A stretch of DNA of 64,000 nt. Source: Thermoanaerobaculia bacterium. GTDB taxonomy: Bacteria > Acidobacteriota > Thermoanaerobaculia > Multivoradales > J023. Under the pieces are notes generated by a model that saw nothing but the letters and a program-made list of their open reading frames with translations, was not told the origin of the DNA and did not search any database. The DNA lies in assembly GCA_030431255.1 (NCBI GenBank), contig JAUIJL010000009.1, positions 186,001 through 250,000 of the forward strand. Direction: 5' to 3'. How positions within the stretch are numbered: position 1 is the first letter of the stretch; the number at the start of each line of letters is the position of its first letter. The position numbers and the translations under genes are program-made. This document shows, piece after piece, positions 26,511 to 34,609 of the stretch.

Positions 26511-27899
26511 TCAATAAGCAAAGGTGGTCACCACAGGATAGTGATCAGAAAGGTCCCTGCCCCGCCAAGTCGATTCTCCTTGATCGCAGTTGTAGGGATC
26601 CACGGGCATGGAAAAGGAACGGTCGGCCCTGAGGGGCACCACTTTCAGCTCGAGGGGCTTGGACGGCCGGCGATGCCCGTCGGCGACGAAGATGAAGTCG
26701 AGCAGCTCCCGCGGGCAACATCCGCAGACCCGAGGACGCGAGCTCAAGTAGCTGCCGCAACACTCACCGTTGCCCGCCGCGCCGTCCAAACCCACCAGCG
26801 GATTGGCTTCGGGATTGCTGGAGGCGGCTCCCTCGGGCATCACCGATGGGACGGCCCCCAGCCGCCCCCGCAGGGTCTCGACCGCCTTGGCGTGGTGGAT
26901 CCAATCCGTGTTGAAGTCACCGAGCAAGAGCACCGGCTCGGATTCAGCAATCTTTCGGCTCTCCACAAAACGACGCATCTGATCGGCTTGACGGTAGCGG
27001 ATGCCTTGGAATTCCAGGTCCGCCTGCATGTGGGTCCCGAATAGGTGGTAAGGCACTTTGCGGGCGCCTTTTTCCACCTTGGCGTAGACGACCCCCTTGG
27101 CCGCCAAACAATCCGCACCGCGACAAGCATCGCGGTAGATATGGATCCCCTGGGAGGTGATCGGCCAACGCGAGGCGATGAAGATGCCTCCCGACTCCAC
27201 GCTGTTGATCGTCGGATCGGAGATCACCGGCGTCTGCCACGGGAAACCCGCCTTGCAAAGACCGTAGCTCAGCACATCGTGGTTGAAAGATTCCTGAAAG
27301 ACCACCGCGTCCAAAGGGCCCCCGGGCATATCAGCCAGCGCCCCGGGAACGTGGGCCATGCGTTGGTCCTGACCATCGGTCACCACGTTGTAGGACCGAT
27401 CAAAGACGTTGTAGGTGGCCACCCGCAGCTGGTCCGCTGGTGACGTCTCCTCCAGCCGGCGAAAATTGCCGAAGGTCACCCTGCCGGCACGACCGATTCT
27501 CGCGGATCCTTCCCGGGAGCAATGGGCCGGTAGGTCGAGACCGCCCTTATGCTGGACCGTGATCTTGCCGCCTTCCGCCGCACAATAGTTCTGTTGGACT
27601 CGAGCGACCCCTCTCCGCTCTCCTTTTCGTAGGGTCAGCTCACAGTTCGGACCGTAAAAGGCCTCGCTGCTGATCACTACCCGACGAGCGCTCTGGGACT
27701 CCACCTCGCCGGTCTCACAGCCGACGGTAACGATTTCCCAGTCCAGATCATCGGCCAGCTCCACCTCCAGGTCTCCGCAGGATGCAAAAGCGGCCGCCGT
27801 CGAAGCCCATACGAGGCCCCATACGAGCAGTCCCGTCGGGAGCAATCCAAGGGTCTGCGCCTTACTCGTTGAAATCCGGACAGCCCATAAATTTCTCAT
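26511..27899 (-). CDS. Secreted sphingomyelinase-like endonuclease/exonuclease/phosphatase-fold phosphodiesterase
   Basis: 462 aa, GAGGAG before the ATG, signal peptide to about residue 38. An N-terminal beta-rich, Cys-containing domain (about 40-150) precedes the catalytic domain: RVATYNVFDR, VVFQESF (metal-binding Glu), FGTHMQAD, LLGDFNTD and DLSDHYPV (catalytic His). This motif set and spacing are those of the DNase I-like superfamily, nearest to secreted neutral sphingomyelinases/beta-toxins by the GTHMQA and SDHYPV blocks. Several extra cysteines (ECCGSY, CGCCPRE) sit in a late loop. A nuclease or phosphatase cannot be excluded. The actinoporin-like gene at 28107 lies just upstream on the same strand. 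Confidence 0.8.
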   Translation of the reverse strand: MRNLWAVRISTSKAQTLGLLPTGLLVWGLVWASTAAAFASCGDLEVELADDLDWEIVTVGCETGEVESQSARRVVISSEAFYGPNCELTLRKGERRGVARVQQNYCAAEGGKITVQHKGGLDLPAHCSREGSARIGRAGRVTFGNFRRLEETSPADQLRVATYNVFDRSYNVVTDGQDQRMAHVPGALADMPGGPLDAVVFQESFNHDVLSYGLCKAGFPWQTPVISDPTINSVESGGIFIASRWPITSQGIHIYRDACRGADCLAAKGVVYAKVEKGARKVPYHLFGTHMQADLEFQGIRYRQADQMRRFVESRKIAESEPVLLLGDFNTDWIHHAKAVETLRGRLGAVPSVMPEGAASSNPEANPLVGLDGAAGNGECCGSYLSSRPRVCGCCPRELLDFIFVADGHRRPSKPLELKVVPLRADRSFSMPVDPYNCDQGESTWRGRDLSDHYPVVTTFAY

Positions 27900-27992
27900 C
27901 GTAAGCTCCTCTTTCGAAAGTTTTTCAGGGGAAGTTTCTCCCTAGAAATCGATTGCAGATCCGCCGCTCGGAAACGGGCGAGCTCTCCGGCT

Positions 27993-28033
27993 CCCCCTCT
28001 CCCGTCCCGGGCGGCCCGCGTAGGGAGAGGGGG
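27993..28033. repeat. Perfect 11-bp inverted repeat between the phosphodiesterase and actinoporin-like genes
   Basis: CCCCCTCTCCC (27993-28003) and GGGAGAGGGGG (28023-28033) with a 19-nt GC-rich loop, then GCTGGGGGGTGAGGG. It resembles dispersed REP-type elements of high-GC genomes and could also act as a transcription barrier. Confidence 0.6.
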
Positions 28034-28106
28034 CTGGGGGGTGAGGGCGAAAGCTCAGGCTACCTGCAGGTGCCCGCGCGTCTCCCCGTCACCGGCTCTA
28101 CCGGGC

Positions 28107-28751
28107 TTACCGGGTCAGGGTAAAAATCGCCACCAGGCGAGATCCATCGCCGGTTTCCTTGCGCGAGCAGCGCAGCTCGATGTTCAAGGGCGAAAGCTCG
28201 AAAAAGTTGGTGGGATGGCTGGTGACGTCTTTCTGCCAATCCGGCCCGGTGCCATCATTGGCGTTCTCGCAGAGGGTATTGCCGGGATACTGTCCCTGAT
28301 CGAATCGCGAGTCTTTCCATTCCTGGGCGCTGAGGGTGCCGTCGTGCGGCACCGGGTTATGAAAACCCCCGTACATGTGCGAATCCATCTTCGGATTGTA
28401 GGCATAGAACAACATCAACCGATGACGGTCGTGCTCCACCGGCAAGCCGTAGGCAGCGCACAGCTGTGACGATCCGCCGTCGGAATCCACCAACATCACG
28501 TTGACGGTTTGGGGCTCCAAGGTCGACGGCGGCCCCCAATCTGAGGTCTCGTCCCGCGACATCACGTCACCGGCGCCCACATGGGAGCCCGATCGAGCGA
28601 GGGTGAAATCCGTCTTATTGATGATCACCATTTGGGTCTGACAACCGCCGAGGGTAAATGCTTTCGCCGTTTCTTCCAGAATCTTATTGAGGTCGACCTT
28701 AATATCGAAACCGCCGCCTTTGCCGCCCTTGCCCTTAGGTTTATCTGCCAT
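28107..28751 (-). CDS. Actinoporin-like protein (tentative)
   Basis: 214 aa, AGGAG before the ATG, no signal peptide. A Lys/Gly-rich start is followed by a possible amphipathic helix (IKVDLNKILEETAKAF). Then comes a beta-sandwich-like stretch: MVIINKTDFTLARSGSHVGAGD, LEPQTVNVMLVDSD, and RLMLFYAYNPKMDSHMYGGF. The order (N-terminal helix, then VxxxNxSxxTL, then a P-x-D-x-x-x-Y strand) resembles actinoporin-fold cytolysins, where the last block is VPYDYNxYSNWW. The match is by eye and weak in the aromatic patch. Two Cys remain (CQTQM, CENAND). It could equally be an unrelated beta-sandwich protein. The next gene on the strand is a sphingomyelinase-like enzyme. Confidence 0.45.
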   Translation of the reverse strand: MADKPKGKGGKGGGFDIKVDLNKILEETAKAFTLGGCQTQMVIINKTDFTLARSGSHVGAGDVMSRDETSDWGPPSTLEPQTVNVMLVDSDGGSSQLCAAYGLPVEHDRHRLMLFYAYNPKMDSHMYGGFHNPVPHDGTLSAQEWKDSRFDQGQYPGNTLCENANDGTGPDWQKDVTSHPTNFFELSPLNIELRCSRKETGDGSRLVAIFTLTR

Positions 28752-28880
28752 GTCTTTCTCCTACGGTTGATAGGTTATTGCGTCGTTGCTTGCGACCTTA
28801 AAGAGCAAGGTCTATGCCGGCAAAAAAGACCTCCTATCCCTCAGCTGACAGCCCGAAGCAGTGTCCAAAAACCTTTCCTA

Positions 28881-28922
28881 AGTGTCGGAGTGTTCAATGA
28901 CCGAGGTGTCGGAGTGTCCAAT
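28881..28922. repeat. Direct repeat GTGTCGGAGTGTYCAAT
   Basis: Two copies, 28882-28898 and 28906-28922, spaced 24 bp centre to centre (about two helical turns) in the divergent spacer between 28107-28751 and 29038-29460. The spacing fits a regulator binding site. Confidence 0.45.
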
Positions 28923-29037
28923 TTCCCCTCGGCTCAAAATCTTCGTAATATGGACCACGTTTTGAGTAAAATCGCGGCCAAACCGGCCAGATCCGACCAC
29001 CTCATCCCATTTTCGTTCCACCCAGAAGGAAGGCGTT

Positions 29038-29460
29038 ATGGCAGCCTCAAGAACTACAGCTCGAAAGCCCGCAGCCCCACCAAAACCCCGTGTCGTCGTC
29101 ATCACCTTCGACGCCGCCACCTCGACCTTCGCGATCAACCCGAATCCGATCTCAATCCCGGGCGGGCTCACCACCCTCTACTTCGCTTTACAAACCGCCA
29201 ACCGTGGCTGCGCCGAGATCGCCGAGCTGCTGGCGATCTTCGAGGACAAGCTGATCAAATCCGCCGAGGCCGTCGACGGCTGCGACCAACTCTGGAAGGT
29301 GGAGATCGACAACGAGGGCAAGCATGAAAAGCTCGCGTCCTACGGATATACCGTCCGGGTGCGATATGCGGGCAAAGAATTCGTCAAGGATCCCACGGTG
29401 ATCCTGGAGCCGCCCAACATCGAGCCCCCGGACGGCCCCGACGGACAAACCCGCGATTAG
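29038..29460 (+). CDS. Small hypothetical protein, beta-rich
   Basis: 140 aa with AAGGAAGG upstream. An Ala/Pro/Lys-rich N-terminus, then beta-strand-like sequence (VVVITFDAATSTFAINPNPISI) with a C...C pair (CAEIAE, DGCDQLW) and a Pro-rich acidic tail. No family recognised. Divergent from the actinoporin-like gene and convergent with the kinase; its stop overlaps the kinase stop by 3 nt. Confidence 0.65.
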   Translation: MAASRTTARKPAAPPKPRVVVITFDAATSTFAINPNPISIPGGLTTLYFALQTANRGCAEIAELLAIFEDKLIKSAEAVDGCDQLWKVEIDNEGKHEKLASYGYTVRVRYAGKEFVKDPTVILEPPNIEPPDGPDGQTRD

Positions 29461-32309
29461 TCGTCGTTCATCAATTCCTGAAAGCCCGGGTCGGCGTGGA
29501 GGGTTTCGAACCAGCTCAAGCGGAACCACGCCGGCCCGAAATCCCGACGGGCCCGCTTGGCGTGGGCCAATGCCGAGGCGGGCTCGCCGATCAAAGCCAA
29601 AACCAGGGACGCCTCATAGGCCACCTGGGGATGGCTCGGGGCCTCCTGCAACGCGAGGTAGATGGCCTCCGCGGCTTGTTGGGCCCGGCCGGAATGGGCG
29701 AAGGCTTGGGCTCGGACCGTCAGCTGTTGCCAGCGGGAGGCGTCAGCTGAGGCCGCGGCGCCATCGGTCAGACGAATCACCTCGTCGTAGAGGCTGTGAG
29801 CCTGCCCGTCACGCTCCCTCAGCAGCTCGGCATCGGCGAGATTGAGAACCAACGCAGGGTTCTCCGGCGCCGTCTCCACGGTCTGCCTAAACGCCTCGAC
29901 CGCCGCATCGAATCGACCCTGCAACATCAGCGAAAGCCCCAAGTTGGCCGTCACCGCGAGGCTCGAGGACTGCTCGGACATCTGACGGTAGAGAGCTTCC
30001 GCGCGTTTCGGATCACCCCGCATGAGCTCCAGCTGAGCTAAAAACGAACGCGCTCGTCCGCTGTTCGGGGCTCGCTCCAGAAGCCGCTCGAGGGTCGCCC
30101 GTGCGGCGCGGGCTTGCCCTTGGCGATATTCCATGCCCGCCAAATCCAACAATCCTTGCCAGGCGGGAAAGATCTCCAACTGCCGACGCAAAAGCTGCAG
30201 CGCTTCGTCGGCCCGCCCTTCCTTCTCCCACAGCAGCGCCCGGCGCATAGCGACCCTCACATCCCCGGTCTGGAGGGCCTCGAGCTCATCGAGGGCATCC
30301 CGGGCTTCAGATAGACGTCCGGTGTCGAGCAATAGGCTGATCTGACGGTAGAGGGCTTCCGGATCCAAGGGTGCCAAACGGCGCGCGGTGGTCAGGGCCT
30401 CGAAGGCCCGGTCGAGGTCTTTGGGCTCGCGGGAATAGAAATAGAGGGCATGGGCTACATCCGCGGTCAGCAGATGGACCTCCGGATAGGACGGCGCTCG
30501 CTGGGCCAGCCGCGCCAGATCTTCCGCGATTTCCGCCCGGGGCCGACCGCCGCCCTTGAAGGCTTGGCGTAGCTCCAGCAGACGGTCATAGACCTGCGGA
30601 TCGAGGATCGGCTCCGCCACGCCCGGGAGGAGCTCGAAGCCCTGGTAGAGACGCTGGACCCTGGCCCGCACCGCGGTGGAGATCTTGAGCAAACCACTTT
30701 CGAGCAGCTGCATGTCTTCGAGCGCCAACACCCGACCGTCCCCGGTTTGAATGCGATGCAAGGTGAGAGCACAAGCCCTTCGCCGACATTCGAGCCGCGA
30801 GCTGATGACCTCGTCCGCCGCCAGGGCTCTTCCCAGGGCGAGGTCACTTTCGAAGCTCGAGTCCAGACGCTCAGCGGTCACCGGCACCGCCCCGTCGAGA
30901 CTCAGAAGAGCTTTCAACACCGCGGTGTGGACCGCGGCTTGTTTCAGCTCGATCTGCTCGGACTGCTCCTCGGTCACAGTGCCGAGGATCCGCGGCTCGC
31001 CAACGGCCACGTAAATCGCCTGGGCCGTTTCGGCTCCAGAATCGGCGGATCTGCCCGGCTCAGCCGGGGATAGGACACCTCTATTCGGAAGATCCCACAC
31101 ATTCCAACCCACTCTCCCCACGAATAGGACCGCCACCAGAGCTCCTAGGGTCCACCAGCTCCCACGGCTCTCGCCGAGCCGAAAGAGGGAGAAGCTGCCC
31201 TGGCTGCGTTCCGTGCCGTCGACCCCAGGGACCGCCTCGCTGTCGACCGCCTCGGTGCGGGTCGCCTCGGCGGCTCGACCACCCATCGGAATCGGGTCCA
31301 AGGTGCTTTCGTAGGACGTCGCATTCGATTCCACCGCCGTGGATTCCAGATCGCGAAGGTCCTCCGACACCCCGGCCGCACGGCTCGGCCGTCGATTCGG
31401 ATTCTTCTCCAACAAGGCGTCGACATAGGCGGACACCGCGGCGGGCACCGAAGGCCTCAAGACATGGACCGGATGCTGGGTGTGAGAACGAATCCGCTCC
31501 AGGGTGGTCAGCGGATCCGGGCTCTTGAACGGGCTCTCGCCGGTCAGCAGCTCGTAGAGCAACACCCCGAGGGCAAAGAGATCCGAGCGGGCGTCCACCT
31601 CGAGACCACGGCTCTGCTCGGGGGACATGGCCCGCACGGTGCCCAAGACCTGACCGGTCACGCTCAGGCCATCGGCCGAGGACGGCACCGAGCCTTCGAG
31701 CCGTTTGGCCAAGCCGAAGTCGGTGATTTTGATCCGACCCGATGCCGTGACCAACACATTCTCGGTTTTGAGATCCCGGTGCACGATGCCTTGGGCGTGG
31801 GCGGCGGCCAACGCGTCGGCCACTTGCGCACCGAGCTGTAAGCACCGATCCACGTCCAGGGGTACCGGAACCTCTGAAAGCGCCCGACCGTCCACCAGCT
31901 CCATGACGATCCAGGTCTCTCCTTCGTCGTCTTCGAGCACATCGTGGACCTGCACAATCCCCGGGTGGGAAAGGGCCGCGGCCGCCTTGGCCTCCTCGCG
32001 AAATCTTTGCCGATGCCGATCCTCAACCCGGCGATCCAGCCGCAACCGCTTGAGGGCCACCCAGCGATCCAGGCGCTGGTCGAAGGCTCGGTAGACCTCC
32101 CCCATGCCGCCGACGCCGAGCCGGCCGGCCAGTCGGTAGGGACCGACGTGGCCGCGGTTCCCGGACCCATCGGTACCTACCCCGTCCGCGGCCGCCCCGT
32201 CGGTGGCCGCTCCGTCGGTGGCCGCTCCGTCGGTGGCCGCCCCGTCGGTGGCCGCCCCGTCGGTGGCCGCCCCGTCCGTGGCCGCCCCGTTCAGTGGCGC
32301 CGAGCTCAT
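29457..32309 (-). CDS. Ser/Thr protein kinase with TPR domain
   Basis: 950 aa. Residues 8-45 are GAATD pentapeptide repeats. Kinase domain at about 56-320: GVGGMGEVY, VALKRL, HRDLKTENV, DFGLA, GTVRAMSPEQ; all catalytic residues are present. A membrane helix lies near 398-415 (WWTLGALVAVLFVG). The rest is extracytoplasmic: a beta/alpha segment (about 440-570), then TPRs to the end. The ATG overlaps the stop of the sigma-54 activator gene by 4 nt (32306-32309). The pair is translationally coupled, and the kinase may phosphorylate the activator; this is inference. Confidence 0.9.
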   Translation of the reverse strand: MSSAPLNGAATDGAATDGAATDGAATDGAATDGAATDGAAADGVGTDGSGNRGHVGPYRLAGRLGVGGMGEVYRAFDQRLDRWVALKRLRLDRRVEDRHRQRFREEAKAAAALSHPGIVQVHDVLEDDEGETWIVMELVDGRALSEVPVPLDVDRCLQLGAQVADALAAAHAQGIVHRDLKTENVLVTASGRIKITDFGLAKRLEGSVPSSADGLSVTGQVLGTVRAMSPEQSRGLEVDARSDLFALGVLLYELLTGESPFKSPDPLTTLERIRSHTQHPVHVLRPSVPAAVSAYVDALLEKNPNRRPSRAAGVSEDLRDLESTAVESNATSYESTLDPIPMGGRAAEATRTEAVDSEAVPGVDGTERSQGSFSLFRLGESRGSWWTLGALVAVLFVGRVGWNVWDLPNRGVLSPAEPGRSADSGAETAQAIYVAVGEPRILGTVTEEQSEQIELKQAAVHTAVLKALLSLDGAVPVTAERLDSSFESDLALGRALAADEVISSRLECRRRACALTLHRIQTGDGRVLALEDMQLLESGLLKISTAVRARVQRLYQGFELLPGVAEPILDPQVYDRLLELRQAFKGGGRPRAEIAEDLARLAQRAPSYPEVHLLTADVAHALYFYSREPKDLDRAFEALTTARRLAPLDPEALYRQISLLLDTGRLSEARDALDELEALQTGDVRVAMRRALLWEKEGRADEALQLLRRQLEIFPAWQGLLDLAGMEYRQGQARAARATLERLLERAPNSGRARSFLAQLELMRGDPKRAEALYRQMSEQSSSLAVTANLGLSLMLQGRFDAAVEAFRQTVETAPENPALVLNLADAELLRERDGQAHSLYDEVIRLTDGAAASADASRWQQLTVRAQAFAHSGRAQQAAEAIYLALQEAPSHPQVAYEASLVLALIGEPASALAHAKRARRDFGPAWFRLSWFETLHADPGFQELMNDD
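32191..32295. repeat. 15-bp tandem repeat inside the kinase gene
   Basis: Seven units of GCCGCCCCGTCGGTG (T/C variants; the last one diverged), encoding GAATD repeats on the minus strand. Likely to vary in copy number by slippage; whole units keep the frame. Confidence 0.9.
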
Positions 32310-33970
32310 GGAATCCCGAGGTCGCGCATGCGTTGTAGAAGCCCGTGCTTGGAGATCTCGAGGCGCTCCACCGCGAGATCGACATTGCCGTCAACCGCAT
32401 CCAGGGCCTGCTCGATTTCAACGCGGCCCAGCTCCCCGGCGCGCCGGATGCTGGGGCATTTGTCGATCAAGGCGTAGAGGGAGGTGCGCGAGATGCCCAA
32501 GAATTGAGCGGTCGGCAGCAGACGCCAGCCGTGATCGCGCAGAGCTTCGATCAGCTCCGCCTCTGAAATCTGCGACGGCTGCCGACGCACCCGGGTGCCT
32601 AGTCCTAGGGGTTTCGCTGATTTTTCGGGCTCGTGGATCGGTTCCGACCGGGACGGCTCCGAGCTGGGCCTCACCGATGCAGTCGGCTCCCAGGCCGGAT
32701 CGCCCACCATCTCCTCCACGTCGCGAAATTCGATCACCCACCGGCGCACGATGTTGCGCAGCTGGCGCACGTTGCCGGGCAGGGAGCTCCTGACCAAGCC
32801 CGCCATCCACGACGCGGGAAGCCAAGGCCTCTCCCCCCTCCGTGCCGGCTCGAGACGATGCTCCCGTCCGCAGCTCGCCAGCTCCTGACGCAAGAAGAAC
32901 AGCGCCAGGCGAGCGATGTCGTCCCGTCGCTCAGCCAGCGCCGGCACCTCGATGACCGCACCGCTCAACCGGTGAAATAGCGGCGCCCGAAAGTCGCCGT
33001 CTGCCACCGCTGACGCTAGATCCGCGTCCGTGGCCGCGACCACCCGGGCGTCCACCTTTTGACCACGATCCGCGCCCACCGGCTGGATTTCCCCCGTCTC
33101 GAGGGCCCGCAGCAGAAGGGGCTGGACATCCAGAGGCGTGTCGCCGACCTCGTCGAGAAATAGGGTGCCGCCATCGGCACGACGAAAGAATCCCGGACGT
33201 CGGGTGGCTCCCGTGAAGGCCCCTTGGGAGGAGCCGAACAGCTCCGAAGCCGCCAGACTCGGCGGAACCGACGCCATATTGACCGACACCCAGGGCCCGG
33301 TGCGCCGGTCGCTCGCCTCGTGCAACGCCCGGGCCACCAGCTCCTTGCCGCTGCCCGACGGGCCCAGCACCAGAACGGGTGTCGAGACATTCGCCACTTG
33401 TCGGATCGAGCGCCGCAACCGACGGATCGCGTCGCTGTGGCCCCTCAACCCCAAATCCCCGGCTTGCTCGACCGGCGTCGGGTCGAAACGGTGCAAGAGC
33501 AGCGCGACTCGGTCGTTGAGCTCAATCGTCACCCCCGCATCGAGGCGCTCCGAAGCCAGCTCCCGCTCACCGCTCCAAGCATCTCCATCGAGCCGCACCG
33601 CCGATCTTCCCTTGGCATCCAAGTCCTGGAACGCCAACCTGAGAGTCCCCGATTGCTGTCCCGCGGTGATCCACAGCGGTCGACGGCTGAGATGGGGATC
33701 CGCCAAAGGACGAGGGGCCACGTCGGCGGAACATGGCTGAGCAAAGAGGGGATGGAGCCGGGAGACCTCTACTCGCCTCCCGGACCCACCTCCAGGCGGC
33801 GAGCCGAACATGCCCAAGGGCGCCTGCTCGCCGACCCGGGACGGATCCGGATGGGCGATGACGGTCAAACCGGGCACTCGGATATTGCGGGCAGGACCTG
33901 AGGGAGCCTCTGTCTTCACCGTGCTGGTGTTCAGGTGCAGCTGCCAGGTCTCGGGATGTTTCTCCGGCAT
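32306..33970 (-). CDS. Sigma-54-dependent transcriptional activator
   Basis: About 554 aa from the ATG at 33970. N-terminal ~170 residues form a distinct domain beginning VPGLTVIAHPDPSRVGE, a possible FHA-like fold, shared with the activator at 46395-48020. AAA+ domain: GPSGSGKELVARALH (Walker A), GAFTGA loop intact, GGTLFLDEVGD (Walker B), LPGNVRQLRN sensor region. The C-terminus has a Fis-like HTH (AELIEALRDHGWRLLPTAQFLGISRTSLY) and a final helical segment. It should bind ATP and remodel sigma-54 polymerase. Co-operonic with the Ser/Thr kinase at 29457. Confidence 0.9.
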   Translation of the reverse strand: MPEKHPETWQLHLNTSTVKTEAPSGPARNIRVPGLTVIAHPDPSRVGEQAPLGMFGSPPGGGSGRRVEVSRLHPLFAQPCSADVAPRPLADPHLSRRPLWITAGQQSGTLRLAFQDLDAKGRSAVRLDGDAWSGERELASERLDAGVTIELNDRVALLLHRFDPTPVEQAGDLGLRGHSDAIRRLRRSIRQVANVSTPVLVLGPSGSGKELVARALHEASDRRTGPWVSVNMASVPPSLAASELFGSSQGAFTGATRRPGFFRRADGGTLFLDEVGDTPLDVQPLLLRALETGEIQPVGADRGQKVDARVVAATDADLASAVADGDFRAPLFHRLSGAVIEVPALAERRDDIARLALFFLRQELASCGREHRLEPARRGERPWLPASWMAGLVRSSLPGNVRQLRNIVRRWVIEFRDVEEMVGDPAWEPTASVRPSSEPSRSEPIHEPEKSAKPLGLGTRVRRQPSQISEAELIEALRDHGWRLLPTAQFLGISRTSLYALIDKCPSIRRAGELGRVEIEQALDAVDGNVDLAVERLEISKHGLLQRMRDLGIP

Positions 33971-33989
33971 GTCGGAATTGTATCCGACA
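33970..33989. promoter_or_regulatory. Inverted repeat at the start codon of the sigma-54 activator
   Basis: TGTCGGA (33970-33976) - ATTGTA - TCCGACA (33983-33989): perfect 7-bp arms abutting the ATG, where an operator or leader hairpin would affect initiation. No good ribosome site is seen otherwise. Confidence 0.45.
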
Positions 33990-34042
33990 CCCAAGCCTCA
34001 CAAATGGCCGCACCGCACCCATGCACATCGACCCATACGAAA

Positions 34043-34069
34043 CGACCCGCCCGATCGACGGGCGGGTCG
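34043..34069 (-). terminator. Terminator of the Cys-rich secreted protein gene
   Basis: 9-bp stem GACCCGCCC/GGGCGGGTC (34044-34052 and 34060-34068) followed on the minus strand by GTTTCGT. Located about 25 nt after the stop at 34093. Confidence 0.6.
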
Positions 34070-34092
34070 AGCTCTGCCGGGCCGAGGCCCGA

Positions 34093-34458
34093 TCAGCAGA
34101 AGCAGTATTTGTCCGTCGGAAAACCGCCGCACTCACCACCGAAGTCCCTCAAGCAAGCCCCGGCGCCGCCGCAGGCGACGGCGCATTGGGCATGATTCGA
34201 GCACGGGGTGCAGGTCCCGCCCTCGGTGGCTGCGAAGTCGGGGGTCAGGGGAAATTCAAGCGCCGCCGACTCGACCGCCTCGATCCGTTCCGAGACCTGC
34301 TCGACCGCGGATGTCTCGGACGCGACCACATCGACCACGCCGACGGCAGTCAGCCGCGCCCCGGTGCCGGCCTCTTGCGTCGCCTCATGGGCCATAGCCG
34401 TCCAGGTCAGCGCGACCAGGGTTGCCGTCAGCAAGATACGAAAGGTGAGCTGTTTCAT
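34093..34458 (-). CDS. Small secreted Cys-rich protein
   Basis: 121 aa. Signal peptide to about residue 23 (TAMA-H). An Ala/Val/Glu-rich middle part is followed by a C-terminal ~40-residue module with eight cysteines (CTPC, AQC, VAC, GAC, GEC, CFC). The module could form four disulfides after export. Leader-plus-Cys-rich-core looks like a secreted peptide or precursor. No modification enzymes are adjacent, so a defensin-like or structural role is as likely as a bacteriocin. No family recognised. Confidence 0.7.
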   Translation of the reverse strand: MKQLTFRILLTATLVALTWTAMAHEATQEAGTGARLTAVGVVDVVASETSAVEQVSERIEAVESAALEFPLTPDFAATEGGTCTPCSNHAQCAVACGGAGACLRDFGGECGGFPTDKYCFC

Positions 34459-34609
34459 GATGATCTCCTAGTGGGTCCCAATCTTCATTCGACCCTGTGG
34501 TGTTGCATGTCGCCGGGTCACAGCCTCGGCTTCATCGGCACCTCGCCGATGCCCGAAGATCATGACGAGACCGGCGGATGAGATCGATGAGCAACCCCTT
34601 AGAAGGTTC

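Noticed and set aside
32191-32295. Seven 15-bp repeats, considered as a CRISPR-like array
   Set aside because: No spacers; in frame within the kinase gene and encodes GAATD repeats.
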